Below, in pieces: positions 32,613 through 41,390 of a stretch of 64,000 bases of DNA (the stretch's first letter is position 1; each line of letters opens with the position of its first letter). The position numbers were made by a program, and so were the translations under genes. This stretch comes from Acidobacteriota bacterium (lineage in GTDB: Bacteria > Acidobacteriota > Terriglobia > Bryobacterales > UBA6623), in contig WGMB01000015.1 in NCBI GenBank assembly GCA_016125275.1, forward strand, positions 62,001 to 126,000. Direction: 5' to 3'. The notes below the pieces were generated by a model, which worked only from the letters and a program-made list of their open reading frames with translations, was not told where the DNA came from and made no database searches.

Positions 32613-35114
32613 ATGAAGAACGGAATCGCCCTTTTTCTCGCCCTGCTCGCCGTCGCTCCGCTCGCCGGCCAACCCCGCCATTTCGTGCGCGGCAACGGCG
32701 CCGGCGGCTATGTCTACAGCTACTATCTGCCGCAGACCGCGTCCACGCCGTGGCGGCCCGCCTGGTCTCCCGACGGCAAGGAGATCGCCTTTGCGATGTC
32801 CGGCTCGATCTGGAAGATCGGCGTCCACGACGACGTCGCCTACGAGCTCACCGCCTCGGCGACCTACGACTCCTCGCCCTCCTGGTCGCCCGACGGCCGC
32901 TGGATCGCCTACACCGCCGAGGACGCCGACGGCATCGACCTGAAGCTGCTGAACGTCGCCACCGGCGAGAGCGAGACGATTCGGACCGAGGGCCAGAGCT
33001 TCGACCCCACCTGGTCGCCCGACGGCAAGCGGCTCGCCTTCGTCCGCACGGCGGCCAAGGGCGAATACGAGGTCCGCATGCTGCCGTTCGACAACGGCAA
33101 ATTCGGCGCTCCCGTCGACGTGACGACCGAGAACAGCTTCGGCCGCTCGCGGCTGTACTTCAAGCCCTACGACGACCACATCCAGCCCACCTGGTCGCCC
33201 GATTCCCAGGAGATGATCCTAGTCTCGAACCGTGGCATCCCGCTGGGCTCCGGAGCGATGTGGCGCGTGCCGGTGAAGGCCGGCGGCATGGCCGAAGCGA
33301 AGATGCTGCTGCGCGAGGAGACCCTCTACCGCACCAGCCCGCAGTGGTCCCACGACGGCAAGCGCGTGCTCTACGCCTCGCACCGCGGTAGCCAACACGT
33401 GAACCTCTACGTCCTGCCGGTGGCGGGCGGCGAGCCCTACCAGCTCACCTTCGGACGCTATGACCACTTCGACCCGCGCTGGTCTCCTGACGGCGAATGG
33501 ATCGCCTACATCGCCAACGAGCCCGGCGTGAGCGAGCTGCGCATTCTGCGGACCTTCGGCGGCGGCGAGCGCAAGGTCGAGATCCGCCGGCGCGTCTACC
33601 GCCGGCCGATGGGCTCGCTCGAAGTGGTCGTCAAGAACCAGGGCGAACCCGGCGCGGCCCGCCTCTACGTGACCGGTTCCGACGGCAAGGCCTACGCCCC
33701 GCCCACGGCCTACCAGCGCGTGGAAGGCCGCGCGGCGCACCGCGACTTCTTCCACGCCGAAGGGCGCTTCACCGTCGACCTGCCGGCGGGCCAAGCCCTG
33801 GTGGACGCCGCCAAGGGCGTCGAGTACCTGCCCTTCTCCCAAACCGTCACGATCGAGCCCGGCAAGGTCTCGCTGCTCGAAGTCGACCTCCAACGGTTCA
33901 CCAGCATGAACGCCGCCGGCTGGTACTCCGGCAGCGACCACGTCCACATGAACTACGGCGGCAACCTCCACAACACGCCGAAAAACCTGATGATGATGGC
34001 CCGCGGCGAGGACCTCGACGTCGTCGGGCAGAAGGTCGCCAACAAGGACAACCGCATCTTCGACCCCGACCAGTACACCGGCAAGCCGCACCCGCTCTCG
34101 TCGCCCGAAGCCCTGCTGTTCTTCGACCAGGAGTACCGGCCGCCCTTCTACGGCCACCTCAACTTCATCAACCTCACCCAGCACCTGCTCTCGCCGTTCC
34201 TGACCGGCTACGAGGGCACCGCCATTGACAGCCTCTACCCCAGCAATACGGACATGTTCCGGCTCGGCCGCGCCCAAGGGGCCCTCGGCGGCTACGTCCA
34301 CCCCTTCTCCCGCGACCCCAAATCGGCCGGCTATGCGGTGGCGCGCGGCTTCCCCGTGGACCTGGCGCTCGAAACCCTGGACTACATGGAAGTGCTCACC
34401 AGCGCCGGCCACTTCCGATTCACCGCGCCGGTCTGGCACCGGGCGCTGAACTGCGGCTTCCGGGTGACAGCCACGGCCGGCGAGGACTCCATCCTCAGCC
34501 TGCACGCGACGCCCATCCTCGGCTCTTCCCGCCTCTACGCCTACCTCGGCGAAAAGCTCGAGTGGCCGGCCTGGGTGGACGCGATCCGCAAAGGCCGCAC
34601 CTTCGTCACCAACGGCCCCCTGGTGCGCACCACCGTCAACGGCGAGATCCCCGGCGGCGAGATCCATCTGCCGGCCGGCGGCGGCGAGGTCCTGCTGGAG
34701 GGTCGCGTGGATTCCGTCACGCCCCTCGACAAGATCGAGATCTTCCGCAACGGCAAGGTCGTCGAGACGCTGCCCTGGCCCCAAGGCGAACGCGGCGTCA
34801 GCTTCTCGCGCCGGATTCCGGTCGACGAGAGCTCCTGGATCACGGTTCGCGCCTCGGCCGACCGGATGATCCACCCCATCGACGACTCCTTCGTGGTCGG
34901 CGAGACCGGCCCCACCTACATCCTCTGCGGCGACCAAAAGATCCGGTCGCGCACCGACGCGCAGTACTTCGTGGAATGGATCGACGACATCACCGAGCAG
35001 GCCAAGGCGCACCCCGGCTGGCGCTCGGAGAAGGAAAAGACCCACGTGCTCGACCAGTTCGCCGAAGCGCGGCGCATCCTGGTCCGGCGCGCCGAAGAAG
35101 CCCCGGCGCGCTAG
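32613..35114 (+). CDS. PD40 beta-propeller fused to CehA/McbA-type metallohydrolase, copy 2
   Basis: An 833-residue paralog of the gene at 28281-30800, with signal peptide (LLAVAPLAGQ), PD40 blades (WSPDGKEIAFAMSG, WSPDGRWIAYTAED, WSPDGKRLAFVRT) over residues 45-320, and a hydrolase part starting with SGSDHVHMNYGGN near residue 438. The first metal-site Asp/Asn pair of copy 1 (DNHFH) is SDHVH here. AGEDSI, HPFSRD and FVTNGPLVRTTVNGEIPGG agree with copy 1. It is separately transcribed and ends before a long-loop terminator. The two copies may act on related substrates. Confidence 0.83.
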   Translation: MKNGIALFLALLAVAPLAGQPRHFVRGNGAGGYVYSYYLPQTASTPWRPAWSPDGKEIAFAMSGSIWKIGVHDDVAYELTASATYDSSPSWSPDGRWIAYTAEDADGIDLKLLNVATGESETIRTEGQSFDPTWSPDGKRLAFVRTAAKGEYEVRMLPFDNGKFGAPVDVTTENSFGRSRLYFKPYDDHIQPTWSPDSQEMILVSNRGIPLGSGAMWRVPVKAGGMAEAKMLLREETLYRTSPQWSHDGKRVLYASHRGSQHVNLYVLPVAGGEPYQLTFGRYDHFDPRWSPDGEWIAYIANEPGVSELRILRTFGGGERKVEIRRRVYRRPMGSLEVVVKNQGEPGAARLYVTGSDGKAYAPPTAYQRVEGRAAHRDFFHAEGRFTVDLPAGQALVDAAKGVEYLPFSQTVTIEPGKVSLLEVDLQRFTSMNAAGWYSGSDHVHMNYGGNLHNTPKNLMMMARGEDLDVVGQKVANKDNRIFDPDQYTGKPHPLSSPEALLFFDQEYRPPFYGHLNFINLTQHLLSPFLTGYEGTAIDSLYPSNTDMFRLGRAQGALGGYVHPFSRDPKSAGYAVARGFPVDLALETLDYMEVLTSAGHFRFTAPVWHRALNCGFRVTATAGEDSILSLHATPILGSSRLYAYLGEKLEWPAWVDAIRKGRTFVTNGPLVRTTVNGEIPGGEIHLPAGGGEVLLEGRVDSVTPLDKIEIFRNGKVVETLPWPQGERGVSFSRRIPVDESSWITVRASADRMIHPIDDSFVVGETGPTYILCGDQKIRSRTDAQYFVEWIDDITEQAKAHPGWRSEKEKTHVLDQFAEARRILVRRAEEAPAR

Positions 35115-35289
35115 CAAGCGCCCGATTATTTGCCACGTAGTTGCATCTATAGACCGAAACCAGTAACATTTACTTTCGAGACCGCCTCCGAGCTGCAATC
35201 CAAAGACCGGAACAGCAACGAGGCGGGCTCTGTTCGATCCCGTTGTCCATTTCGCTCCGGCGCCGTTTGACCTCCGGCGCATGGGGCAA

Positions 35290-35370
35290 AGCAGCCGCGA
35301 GGAGGGCATCCTCTCTACGCAACCAGCTACGCCGGTCATCCGGTTTCCCTCGCGGCTGCTCCTTTTTTCT
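35290..35370 (+). terminator. Long-loop intrinsic terminator
   Basis: AGCAGCCGCGAGG (35290-35302) pairs perfectly with CCTCGCGGCTGCT (35348-35360) across 45 bases, followed by CCTTTTTT. A CCGG-TCAT-CCGG hairpin sits in the loop. It lies 176 bases after the second CehA fusion, so it probably ends that transcript. The rest of the 600-base gap up to the next gene holds the promoter and leader listed below; nothing else was seen in 35115-35289. Confidence 0.6.
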
Positions 35371-35494
35371 CTTCCCCTCCCAAATGTAGCGTCCGGCACG
35401 GATGCGGCCGTCGCCGGCTCACGCCATATCTCTTTGCCTACAGCAGTTTCCGCCCGGCGCCTCCCTCCGGCCGGCCCCGCGTCGGCCAACATGA

Positions 35495-35523
35495 TTGACA
35501 CTCAGTTGCAGATCGCTTAGACT
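35495..35523 (+). promoter_or_regulatory. Strong sigma-70 promoter of the receptor gene at 35717
   Basis: A perfect TTGACA (35495-35500), a 17-base spacer and TAGACT (35518-35523, 4 of 6). This is the best housekeeping promoter in the window. Transcription would start near 35530, giving a leader of about 187 bases. Confidence 0.7.
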
Positions 35524-35540
35524 GGCGATCGTTTACCCCA

Positions 35541-35640
35541 ACCCGGCCGGCGGCTCGCAAAGCGCGCCGCCGCCGGGTCGAGACAAAAAGCGAAAGCCCC
35601 GCCTGACGCGAACTCTTGGCGGAGAACGTCAGACGGGGCT
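35541..35640 (+). promoter_or_regulatory. Structured 5' leader of the receptor gene at 35717
   Basis: Two stable hairpins in the leader. ACCCGGCCGGCGGC (35541-35554) pairs with GCCGCCGCCGGGT (35566-35578) with one bulge. AGCCCCGCCTGACG (35595-35608) pairs with CGTCAGACGGGGCT (35627-35640) with one G-U pair. On the opposite strand the second is followed by TTTCGCTTTTT and could act as a terminator. The structure suggests post-transcriptional control, but no known riboswitch core was recognised. Confidence 0.45.
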
Positions 35641-35716
35641 CGGATCGACGACGGTATGCCGTAGACCGCTTCAATTCTACGGCTGCCGGCTTGAACAAGA
35701 CAAGCGAGGTGAGCCG

Positions 35717-38152
35717 ATGGATTGGCGGCAACTTGGGCGGGCTTCAGCCCGCCGCGCGCTCGTGCGGGACTGGACGTCCTGCTTCAGCGAGCCCTTTCGA
35801 AAGCCCTGGCGGCGCGGCGTTTTGGCGGCGCTGCTGCTGGCCGCTTCCCTGCCCGCGACGGAGCTCGACGGAACGATCCGCGACCCGCAGGGCTTCGTGA
35901 TCGTGGAGGCGCGGGTCCTGCTGCGGCAAGGCGCGCGCGAGACCGCCCCGACCCGCTTCGCGTCCTCGGACAGCCAAGGGCGGTTCCGCTTCACGGACCT
36001 GCCGCCGGGCCCCTACCGCCTGGAAGCCTACGCGGCCGGTTTCGAGCGCCGCACCGCCGAGGTGGAGATCGACGGCCCCCGCGTCACCGCCGACCTCGAG
36101 CTGCAACCGGCCGGCCTGCACGAAGGCGTGGTCGTCACGGCCTCCCGCCAGGAGGCCGACACCGAGAGCTCGCCGCTGCCCACCTCCGTGTTCTCCGGGC
36201 AGCGGCTGCGCGAGCAGATGCCCACGAACCTGGCGCAGGCCCTGTTCGAGGCGCCCGGCGTGAGCTGGGTCAACGCCGGAGCCTTTCGCGGCCGGCCGGT
36301 CATCCGCGGGCTCGACAGCAACCGCATCCTCGTGCTGGTCGACGGCGAGCGGCTCAACAACAATCGCACCTCCACCGGCCAGGGCGGCATCGAGACGGCC
36401 CTGGTCGACGTCTCCGACATCGAGCAAGCCGAGGTCGTCCGCGGCCCGGGTTCGGTGCTCTACGGCAGCGACGCCTTCGGCGGCGTAATCAACATCCGCA
36501 CCCACAGCGGCCGGCGCCGGGACGGGCTGGGCGTAGGCGCTCGGCTCGGGGCCACGGCGCTGCCCAACAGCGACGGCCGGCGCGCCCACGCTGAGCTCTC
36601 GGCGGGCAACCGTTGGTTCAGCGTACGCGGCCGCGGCTCAGTCGGCGCGCTGCAGAACTACCGCACACAAGACGCGACGGTGTATTTCTCCGGCGCGGAC
36701 GAGAGCGGCGCCCTCGGCGAGCTGAAGATCTTTCCCTCTTCCGACCAGAGCTTCTCGTTCAAGTTCCTGCACCACGGCGGATACAACTTCGGCCTGCCCA
36801 GCCTGGACCCCAACCCGGTCTTTCTGGCCGAGTTCCCCTTCAGCAAGCTCAACAAGTACAGCGGCGGATACCAGAAGAGCTTCGACTCGTCCGCCCTGTC
36901 CTCGATCCGCGCCAACGTCTACAGCCAGAGCCAGACGCGCTCGTTCTTCAACCGGATCGCCGCCGGTCCCGGCATGGAGATTCTCAGCGACACGATCACG
37001 GACGTGGGAAGCGCCGGCTTCGACGTCCAGGCGACCTCGCTGCCCTCGTCCCGCCACGTGCTCACCTACGGCGTCACCCACTACCGCGACCGCAACCGAG
37101 ACTTCCGGCTCCAGACGATGGTGGGCGCCGGACCGTCTCCGATCGTGCTCGACGCCGCGCCCAGCGTCCCCAACTCCAGCTTTTCGGGCTCGGGAATCTT
37201 CTTGCAGGACCAGTTCCAGGCCACCCGGCGGCTCCGCATCACCGGCGGCCTGCGGGGCGACCGCTTCGTGCTCGAGACGTCTGACACGCCCGGCTTCGAC
37301 CCCGGCGTGAGCGCCGTCCTGCCCGCTCGGCAGACCGACAGCGCGGTCAGCGGCAACCTCGGCGCCAGCGTCGACGCCGGCGGCGGCTGGCTGTTCAGCG
37401 CCAACCTCGGGCGAGCCTTCCGGGCGCCCAACCTGTTCGAACGCTTCTTCTTCGGCCGCGGATCAGTGGGCGGATTCATCGTCCCCAACGCCAACCTGGA
37501 GCCCGAGACATCGTTGCAGCTCGATACGGGCGTGCACTTCCGCAGCGGCCCGGCGAAGGTCTCCGTCAACTACTTCCGCAACCGCCTGGACAACCTGATC
37601 AGCTCGGCGGCCGGCACATTCCAGGGCCAGCCGACGCTCGCGGGCCAGCCGATTTACCAGAACATCAACATCGAGGAAGCCCGCATCCAGGGCGTGGAAT
37701 CCAGCGCGGAGTTTTCGGCCCAGGCGCTGGATTCACAGTGGAGGCCCACCTTCAGCGTCGCCTGGCAGCGCGGCGACAACCTCGTCACCGGCCAGGCCTT
37801 GCCGTTGATCGCCCCGCTGGTCGCCCAAGCTCGCCTGCGCTGGTCGCCCCAAAGATCTCGGCTGTGGAGCGAGCTCGGCATGGTCGCCGTTCCCGGCAGC
37901 CAACGCGTTCCCGAGGGCTTCACGCCCATCAAGGCCTACACCGTCTTCACCTGGCGCGCCGGCTACGAGCTGATCCGCGGCGAGAGCGGCTTGGGCGCGC
38001 ATCTGCCCGCCGGCGTCTCCTCGGTCAACCTCTACGCCGGGCTCGAAAACCTGGGCGGCCGCACCTACTACGGCTTGTTCGAGACCGTTCCCCAACCGGG
38101 CCGCGACTTCCGCTTCGGCGTCGAGCTGAGCCTCGACAGCAGCGCCCGCTAG
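35717..38152 (+). CDS. TonB-dependent receptor (BtuB/Oar-like), copy 2
   Basis: An 811-residue outer-membrane receptor. A long charged N-terminus precedes the signal core (GVLAALLLAASLPAT). A short carboxypeptidase-regulatory domain (ELDGTIRDPQGFVIVEARVL) is followed by a canonical plug: VVVTASRQEADTESSPLPTS, VSWVNAG, GRPVIRGLDSNRILVLVDG and VRGPGSVLYGSDAFGGVINI. This plug is closer to siderophore, cobalamin and metal receptors than the other two receptors here. The barrel ends in DFRFGVELSLD. It is followed 30 bases later by the DUF4198-Kelch gene, so uptake of a metal complex is likely. GAGGTG precedes the ATG. Confidence 0.93.
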   Translation: MDWRQLGRASARRALVRDWTSCFSEPFRKPWRRGVLAALLLAASLPATELDGTIRDPQGFVIVEARVLLRQGARETAPTRFASSDSQGRFRFTDLPPGPYRLEAYAAGFERRTAEVEIDGPRVTADLELQPAGLHEGVVVTASRQEADTESSPLPTSVFSGQRLREQMPTNLAQALFEAPGVSWVNAGAFRGRPVIRGLDSNRILVLVDGERLNNNRTSTGQGGIETALVDVSDIEQAEVVRGPGSVLYGSDAFGGVINIRTHSGRRRDGLGVGARLGATALPNSDGRRAHAELSAGNRWFSVRGRGSVGALQNYRTQDATVYFSGADESGALGELKIFPSSDQSFSFKFLHHGGYNFGLPSLDPNPVFLAEFPFSKLNKYSGGYQKSFDSSALSSIRANVYSQSQTRSFFNRIAAGPGMEILSDTITDVGSAGFDVQATSLPSSRHVLTYGVTHYRDRNRDFRLQTMVGAGPSPIVLDAAPSVPNSSFSGSGIFLQDQFQATRRLRITGGLRGDRFVLETSDTPGFDPGVSAVLPARQTDSAVSGNLGASVDAGGGWLFSANLGRAFRAPNLFERFFFGRGSVGGFIVPNANLEPETSLQLDTGVHFRSGPAKVSVNYFRNRLDNLISSAAGTFQGQPTLAGQPIYQNINIEEARIQGVESSAEFSAQALDSQWRPTFSVAWQRGDNLVTGQALPLIAPLVAQARLRWSPQRSRLWSELGMVAVPGSQRVPEGFTPIKAYTVFTWRAGYELIRGESGLGAHLPAGVSSVNLYAGLENLGGRTYYGLFETVPQPGRDFRFGVELSLDSSAR

Positions 38153-38182
38153 CCCGCCATTCCCCACAAGGAGACATCCGCA

Positions 38183-39808
38183 ATGATCCACAGAGCCATG
38201 TTTTCGAGAGCCGCCGGCGCGGTCGCGCTGCTGCTGACGGCCTGCCTGGCGCAGGCCCACTTCACCTTCATCGTTCCGCGGCACGACGGGGCCGCCGCCT
38301 CCGTGTTCCTCAGCGAGACGATTCAGCCGGACCCCAACGTGGACGTCGGCATGGTCGCCGGCTCCAAGCTCTTCCTCCGCGACGCCGCCGGTCACGAGAC
38401 GCCTTTGACGCTCACGCTGGACGGCGACGTCTACGCCACGCCCCTGCCGGGCGGCGGCAACCGCCTCGTCCACGGGATCAGTGATCTCGGGGTCATGAAT
38501 CGCGGCAAGGCGCACCTGCTGCTCTACTACCCGAAGGCGATCGTTGGCGACGCCTTCGAGGCGAGCTCCCGGGTCGGCGACGACGCGGCCGTCGAGATCG
38601 TGCCCGAAGGCGAGCCCGGCGCCGTGAAGCTGCTGCTGCTGGGGCGCGGCAAGCCGCTCGGCTCGGCCGAAATCACCGTCCTGCTGCCGGACGGCTCCTC
38701 CCAGGTCCTGAAAACCGGCCCCGACGGCCGCACCCAGCCGCTGACCCAGAAAGGGCGCTTTGGAGCCTGGGCTCGCTACTGGGAAGACGCGCCCGGCGAG
38801 CGCGACGGCGCCCGCTACGAGCAGGTTCGCCACTACGCCACGCTCGTCTTTGACGCGCCCTCGTCGAGCGTCCAGGCCGCCGGCCCCGAAACCCCGCCCG
38901 CCGAAGGCGTCCTGACTCTGCCCGAGCCGACCTCGAGCTTCGGCGCGATCGAGTCCGACGGCTGGCTGTACATCTACGGAGGCCACATCGCTCCCACCCA
39001 CGTCTACTCCACCGAAGCCGTCTCCGGCCGCTTCCACCGCGTGCGCCTCCAAGGCGAGCCGCGGTGGGAGGAGTTGCCCTCCGGCCCCGCGCTACAGGGC
39101 ATGAACCTCGCCGCCCACGACGGTCTGATCTATCGCGTGGGCGGCATGGAGCCGCGCAACGCCCCTGGCCAGCCCGCGGACAACCACTCCGTGGCGGACT
39201 GCGCCCGCTTCGACCCGGCCTCCAATCGCTGGGAACCGATCCCGCCCTTGCCCGCGCCGCGCTCCTCGCATGATCTGGTCGTGTTGGGCGATTCCCTGCT
39301 GGTGGTGGGCGGCTGGACGATGCTCGGCAACCGCGAGGAGTGGGCCGAGGACCTGTTGGAGATGGACCTGTCCGCCAAGGAGCCCGCTTGGCGCAGCATC
39401 CCGGCGCCGTTCCAGCGCCGGGCGCTGATGGCGGCGGCCTTCCAGGGGAAGCTCTACGTCGTGGGCGGCTTCAACGACCACAACCAGATCCAGCGCGCCG
39501 TCTCCATCTACGATCCGCGCACGCAGCAATGGAGCGACGGGCCGGAGCTGCCCGAAGGCCCCGGACCGGTGGGCTTCGCCCCGGCCGTGGGCGTCCATCG
39601 CGGGCGCCTCTACGTCAGCGTCTCCGACGGCGCGCTCTGGCGGCTCGACGAGGCCGGCCATGCCTGGGAGAAGGCCGGCCAAGGGGCGCCCCGCGTGGCC
39701 CACCGGCTCGCCTTCCAGCCGGACGCCGTGTTGATCCTCGGCGGAGCCGCCGGAGGCGGCAACCTCGACACGGTGGACGTCGTACCGCTCGGCGCAACCG
39801 GCTCCTGA
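38183..39808 (+). CDS. DUF4198 domain fused to Kelch beta-propeller, exported
   Basis: A 541-residue protein. After a signal peptide (LLLTACLAQA) the mature chain would begin HFTFIVPRHDG, an exposed N-terminal histidine as seen in periplasmic nickel/cobalt-type DUF4198 proteins. The DUF4198 domain covers residues 26-235. The rest is a Kelch propeller with blades such as LYIYGGHIAPTHVYS, LIYRVGGMEPRN, LLVVGGWTMLG, LYVVGGFNDHN and VLILGGAAGGG. It is the second gene of the operon with the receptor at 35717. Both the exposed His and the neighbour suggest a metal-handling role. The function of the Kelch part is unknown; the fusion looks unusual. Confidence 0.75.
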   Translation: MIHRAMFSRAAGAVALLLTACLAQAHFTFIVPRHDGAAASVFLSETIQPDPNVDVGMVAGSKLFLRDAAGHETPLTLTLDGDVYATPLPGGGNRLVHGISDLGVMNRGKAHLLLYYPKAIVGDAFEASSRVGDDAAVEIVPEGEPGAVKLLLLGRGKPLGSAEITVLLPDGSSQVLKTGPDGRTQPLTQKGRFGAWARYWEDAPGERDGARYEQVRHYATLVFDAPSSSVQAAGPETPPAEGVLTLPEPTSSFGAIESDGWLYIYGGHIAPTHVYSTEAVSGRFHRVRLQGEPRWEELPSGPALQGMNLAAHDGLIYRVGGMEPRNAPGQPADNHSVADCARFDPASNRWEPIPPLPAPRSSHDLVVLGDSLLVVGGWTMLGNREEWAEDLLEMDLSAKEPAWRSIPAPFQRRALMAAAFQGKLYVVGGFNDHNQIQRAVSIYDPRTQQWSDGPELPEGPGPVGFAPAVGVHRGRLYVSVSDGALWRLDEAGHAWEKAGQGAPRVAHRLAFQPDAVLILGGAAGGGNLDTVDVVPLGATGS

Positions 39809-39935
39809 TCCCCCTGGCGCCCTCGGCGCGGCCGTTCCGCCCTCGGCCGCGCCGCCCGATGGGCCGTCTCCGCCCCGGCCGGACGCGTCACGTCGTTGTA
39901 ACGGGACTGCGCTAGTCTGGCCTTGAAACGCGGAG

Positions 39936-41243
39936 ATGGCCACGGCATCCACACGTTCGTCCGAGGAGCCTTCGTTTCACCCCGACGACCCGGCCCAGCG
40001 CCGGGCGTTGATCGAGCGAGTGCTCCAGTCCCATACCCTCGGCCGCTCCACGCGGCTGCGCGAGCTGCTGGCGTACCTCAGCGCGGCCACGTTCGACGAC
40101 CCGTCAGGCCTCAAGGAGCCGGCCGTGGGCTGCGCCGTTTACGGCCGGCCGGCCGGCTACAACACCAACGACGACAACGTGGTGCGCATGGGCGTCACCC
40201 AGCTCCGCCGCAAGCTCGCCGAGTACTTCGAGGGCGAGGGCCGCGACGAACCCTTGCGCGTGGAGATCCCCAAAGGCAACTACGCCCTGGTGTTTCGCAC
40301 CGCCCGGCCCGAAGCCGCGGAGCCGGAACCGGCCCCATCAGCCCCGCCCGCGCCCCCAAACAGCGGTAGTCTCCGCAGGCTCCTGGCGGTGGCGGCTTTG
40401 CTGGCGGTCGGGTTCCTGCTGGGGTCTTCCCGCGACTGGCTAACCGGCGATCCGTTGGCCTCCGGGGCGGCCCGCTCGCAGTTCTGGGAAGGCGTCGCCG
40501 GAGGCGGAGCGACCACCTGGTTCGTTTCTGAAGACATCGAGTTTCTGGCGGCGGCGACGGCCGCCAAGCGCACGCCGAGCCTGGAGGCCTACGCCAACGA
40601 TCGCGGCCGCACGCTGGCTGCCGGCGGCGTGGCGGAGGGCTCCCCGGTGCCCGCCACCACCCAGCTCTCCCTGCAGATCGCCACCCGCCTGATCAGCGCC
40701 CAGCCGGATCGCTTCAGCCAGGTCCGCTTCGTAGCCTCCCGCGACATGCGCATCGAGGGCTTCAAGCAAGGCAACGTGATTCTGGTCGGCAGCCCCCGCG
40801 CCTGCCCCTGGCTGAGCCTATTCGAGGACCGCTTGAACTTCCAGTTCGAGCACGACCCGGTGCGCAGGGTTTCCGCGTTCCGCAACCGACGCTCCCTGCC
40901 CGGCGAGGCCGCGACCTACCCGGCCGCGCCGTCGAACTCGGTCGGCGGCAACGTCTACTCCCTGGTGGCGCTGGCCTCGAACCTCACCCACACCGGCCGC
41001 GTGCTGATTCTGATGGGCACGCGCAGCGAAGGCACCCAGGCCGCCGCCGAAGCCGTCACCAGCCCGGTCATCCTCGACAGCATCCTCCAACAAGTGGGCT
41101 CCACCGACAGCGGCGCCATTCCCGACTTCGAGGCTTTGCTCGAATCCAAGGTGATGGGCTCCTCCACCACGCCCCCCAAGCTCATCGCCGTCCGCCGTCA
41201 CGAGTCCGGCGAAATCGACACGCTGGCCTCCAGCGGCTTCTGA
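39936..41243 (+). CDS. Membrane-anchored winged-helix regulator with extracytoplasmic domain
   Basis: A 435-residue protein without signal peptide. Residues 15-125 look like a DNA-binding domain of the OmpR/CadC winged-helix type: NVVRMGVTQLRRKLAEYFEG is the recognition-helix region and VEIPKGNYALVF the wing and terminal strand. An Ala/Pro linker leads to one membrane helix at about 149-165 (LLAVAALLAVGFLLG). The remaining 265 residues are outside and include alpha/beta strands such as NVILVGSPRACPWL and GRVLILMGTRSEG, which may sense a ligand. It lies 147 bases upstream of a receptor and CehA gene and probably controls them. Function inferred from domain order only. Confidence 0.75.
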   Translation: MATASTRSSEEPSFHPDDPAQRRALIERVLQSHTLGRSTRLRELLAYLSAATFDDPSGLKEPAVGCAVYGRPAGYNTNDDNVVRMGVTQLRRKLAEYFEGEGRDEPLRVEIPKGNYALVFRTARPEAAEPEPAPSAPPAPPNSGSLRRLLAVAALLAVGFLLGSSRDWLTGDPLASGAARSQFWEGVAGGGATTWFVSEDIEFLAAATAAKRTPSLEAYANDRGRTLAAGGVAEGSPVPATTQLSLQIATRLISAQPDRFSQVRFVASRDMRIEGFKQGNVILVGSPRACPWLSLFEDRLNFQFEHDPVRRVSAFRNRRSLPGEAATYPAAPSNSVGGNVYSLVALASNLTHTGRVLILMGTRSEGTQAAAEAVTSPVILDSILQQVGSTDSGAIPDFEALLESKVMGSSTTPPKLIAVRRHESGEIDTLASSGF

Positions 41244-41285
41244 CTTCGCGCAGCGAAACCCCCGCGCCGCCCGCCCTTCTTCTCA

Positions 41286-41315
41286 CTGAAAACACAGCAT
41301 TTCTTACCGTAATAT
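41286..41315 (+). promoter_or_regulatory. Possible promoter of the receptor gene at 41391
   Basis: CTGAAA (41286-41291) and TAATAT (41310-41315) are 18 bases apart, each 4 of 6 to consensus. An AGAAGG/CCTTCT hairpin lies just before the ribosome-binding site. Confidence 0.4.
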
Positions 41316-41390
41316 CACGTTCCGAGGCCCTCCCGGCCGACCCTATCCTGGCTCCAGAAGGCCCCTTTCCCGCCTTCTTGGAGGAATACA

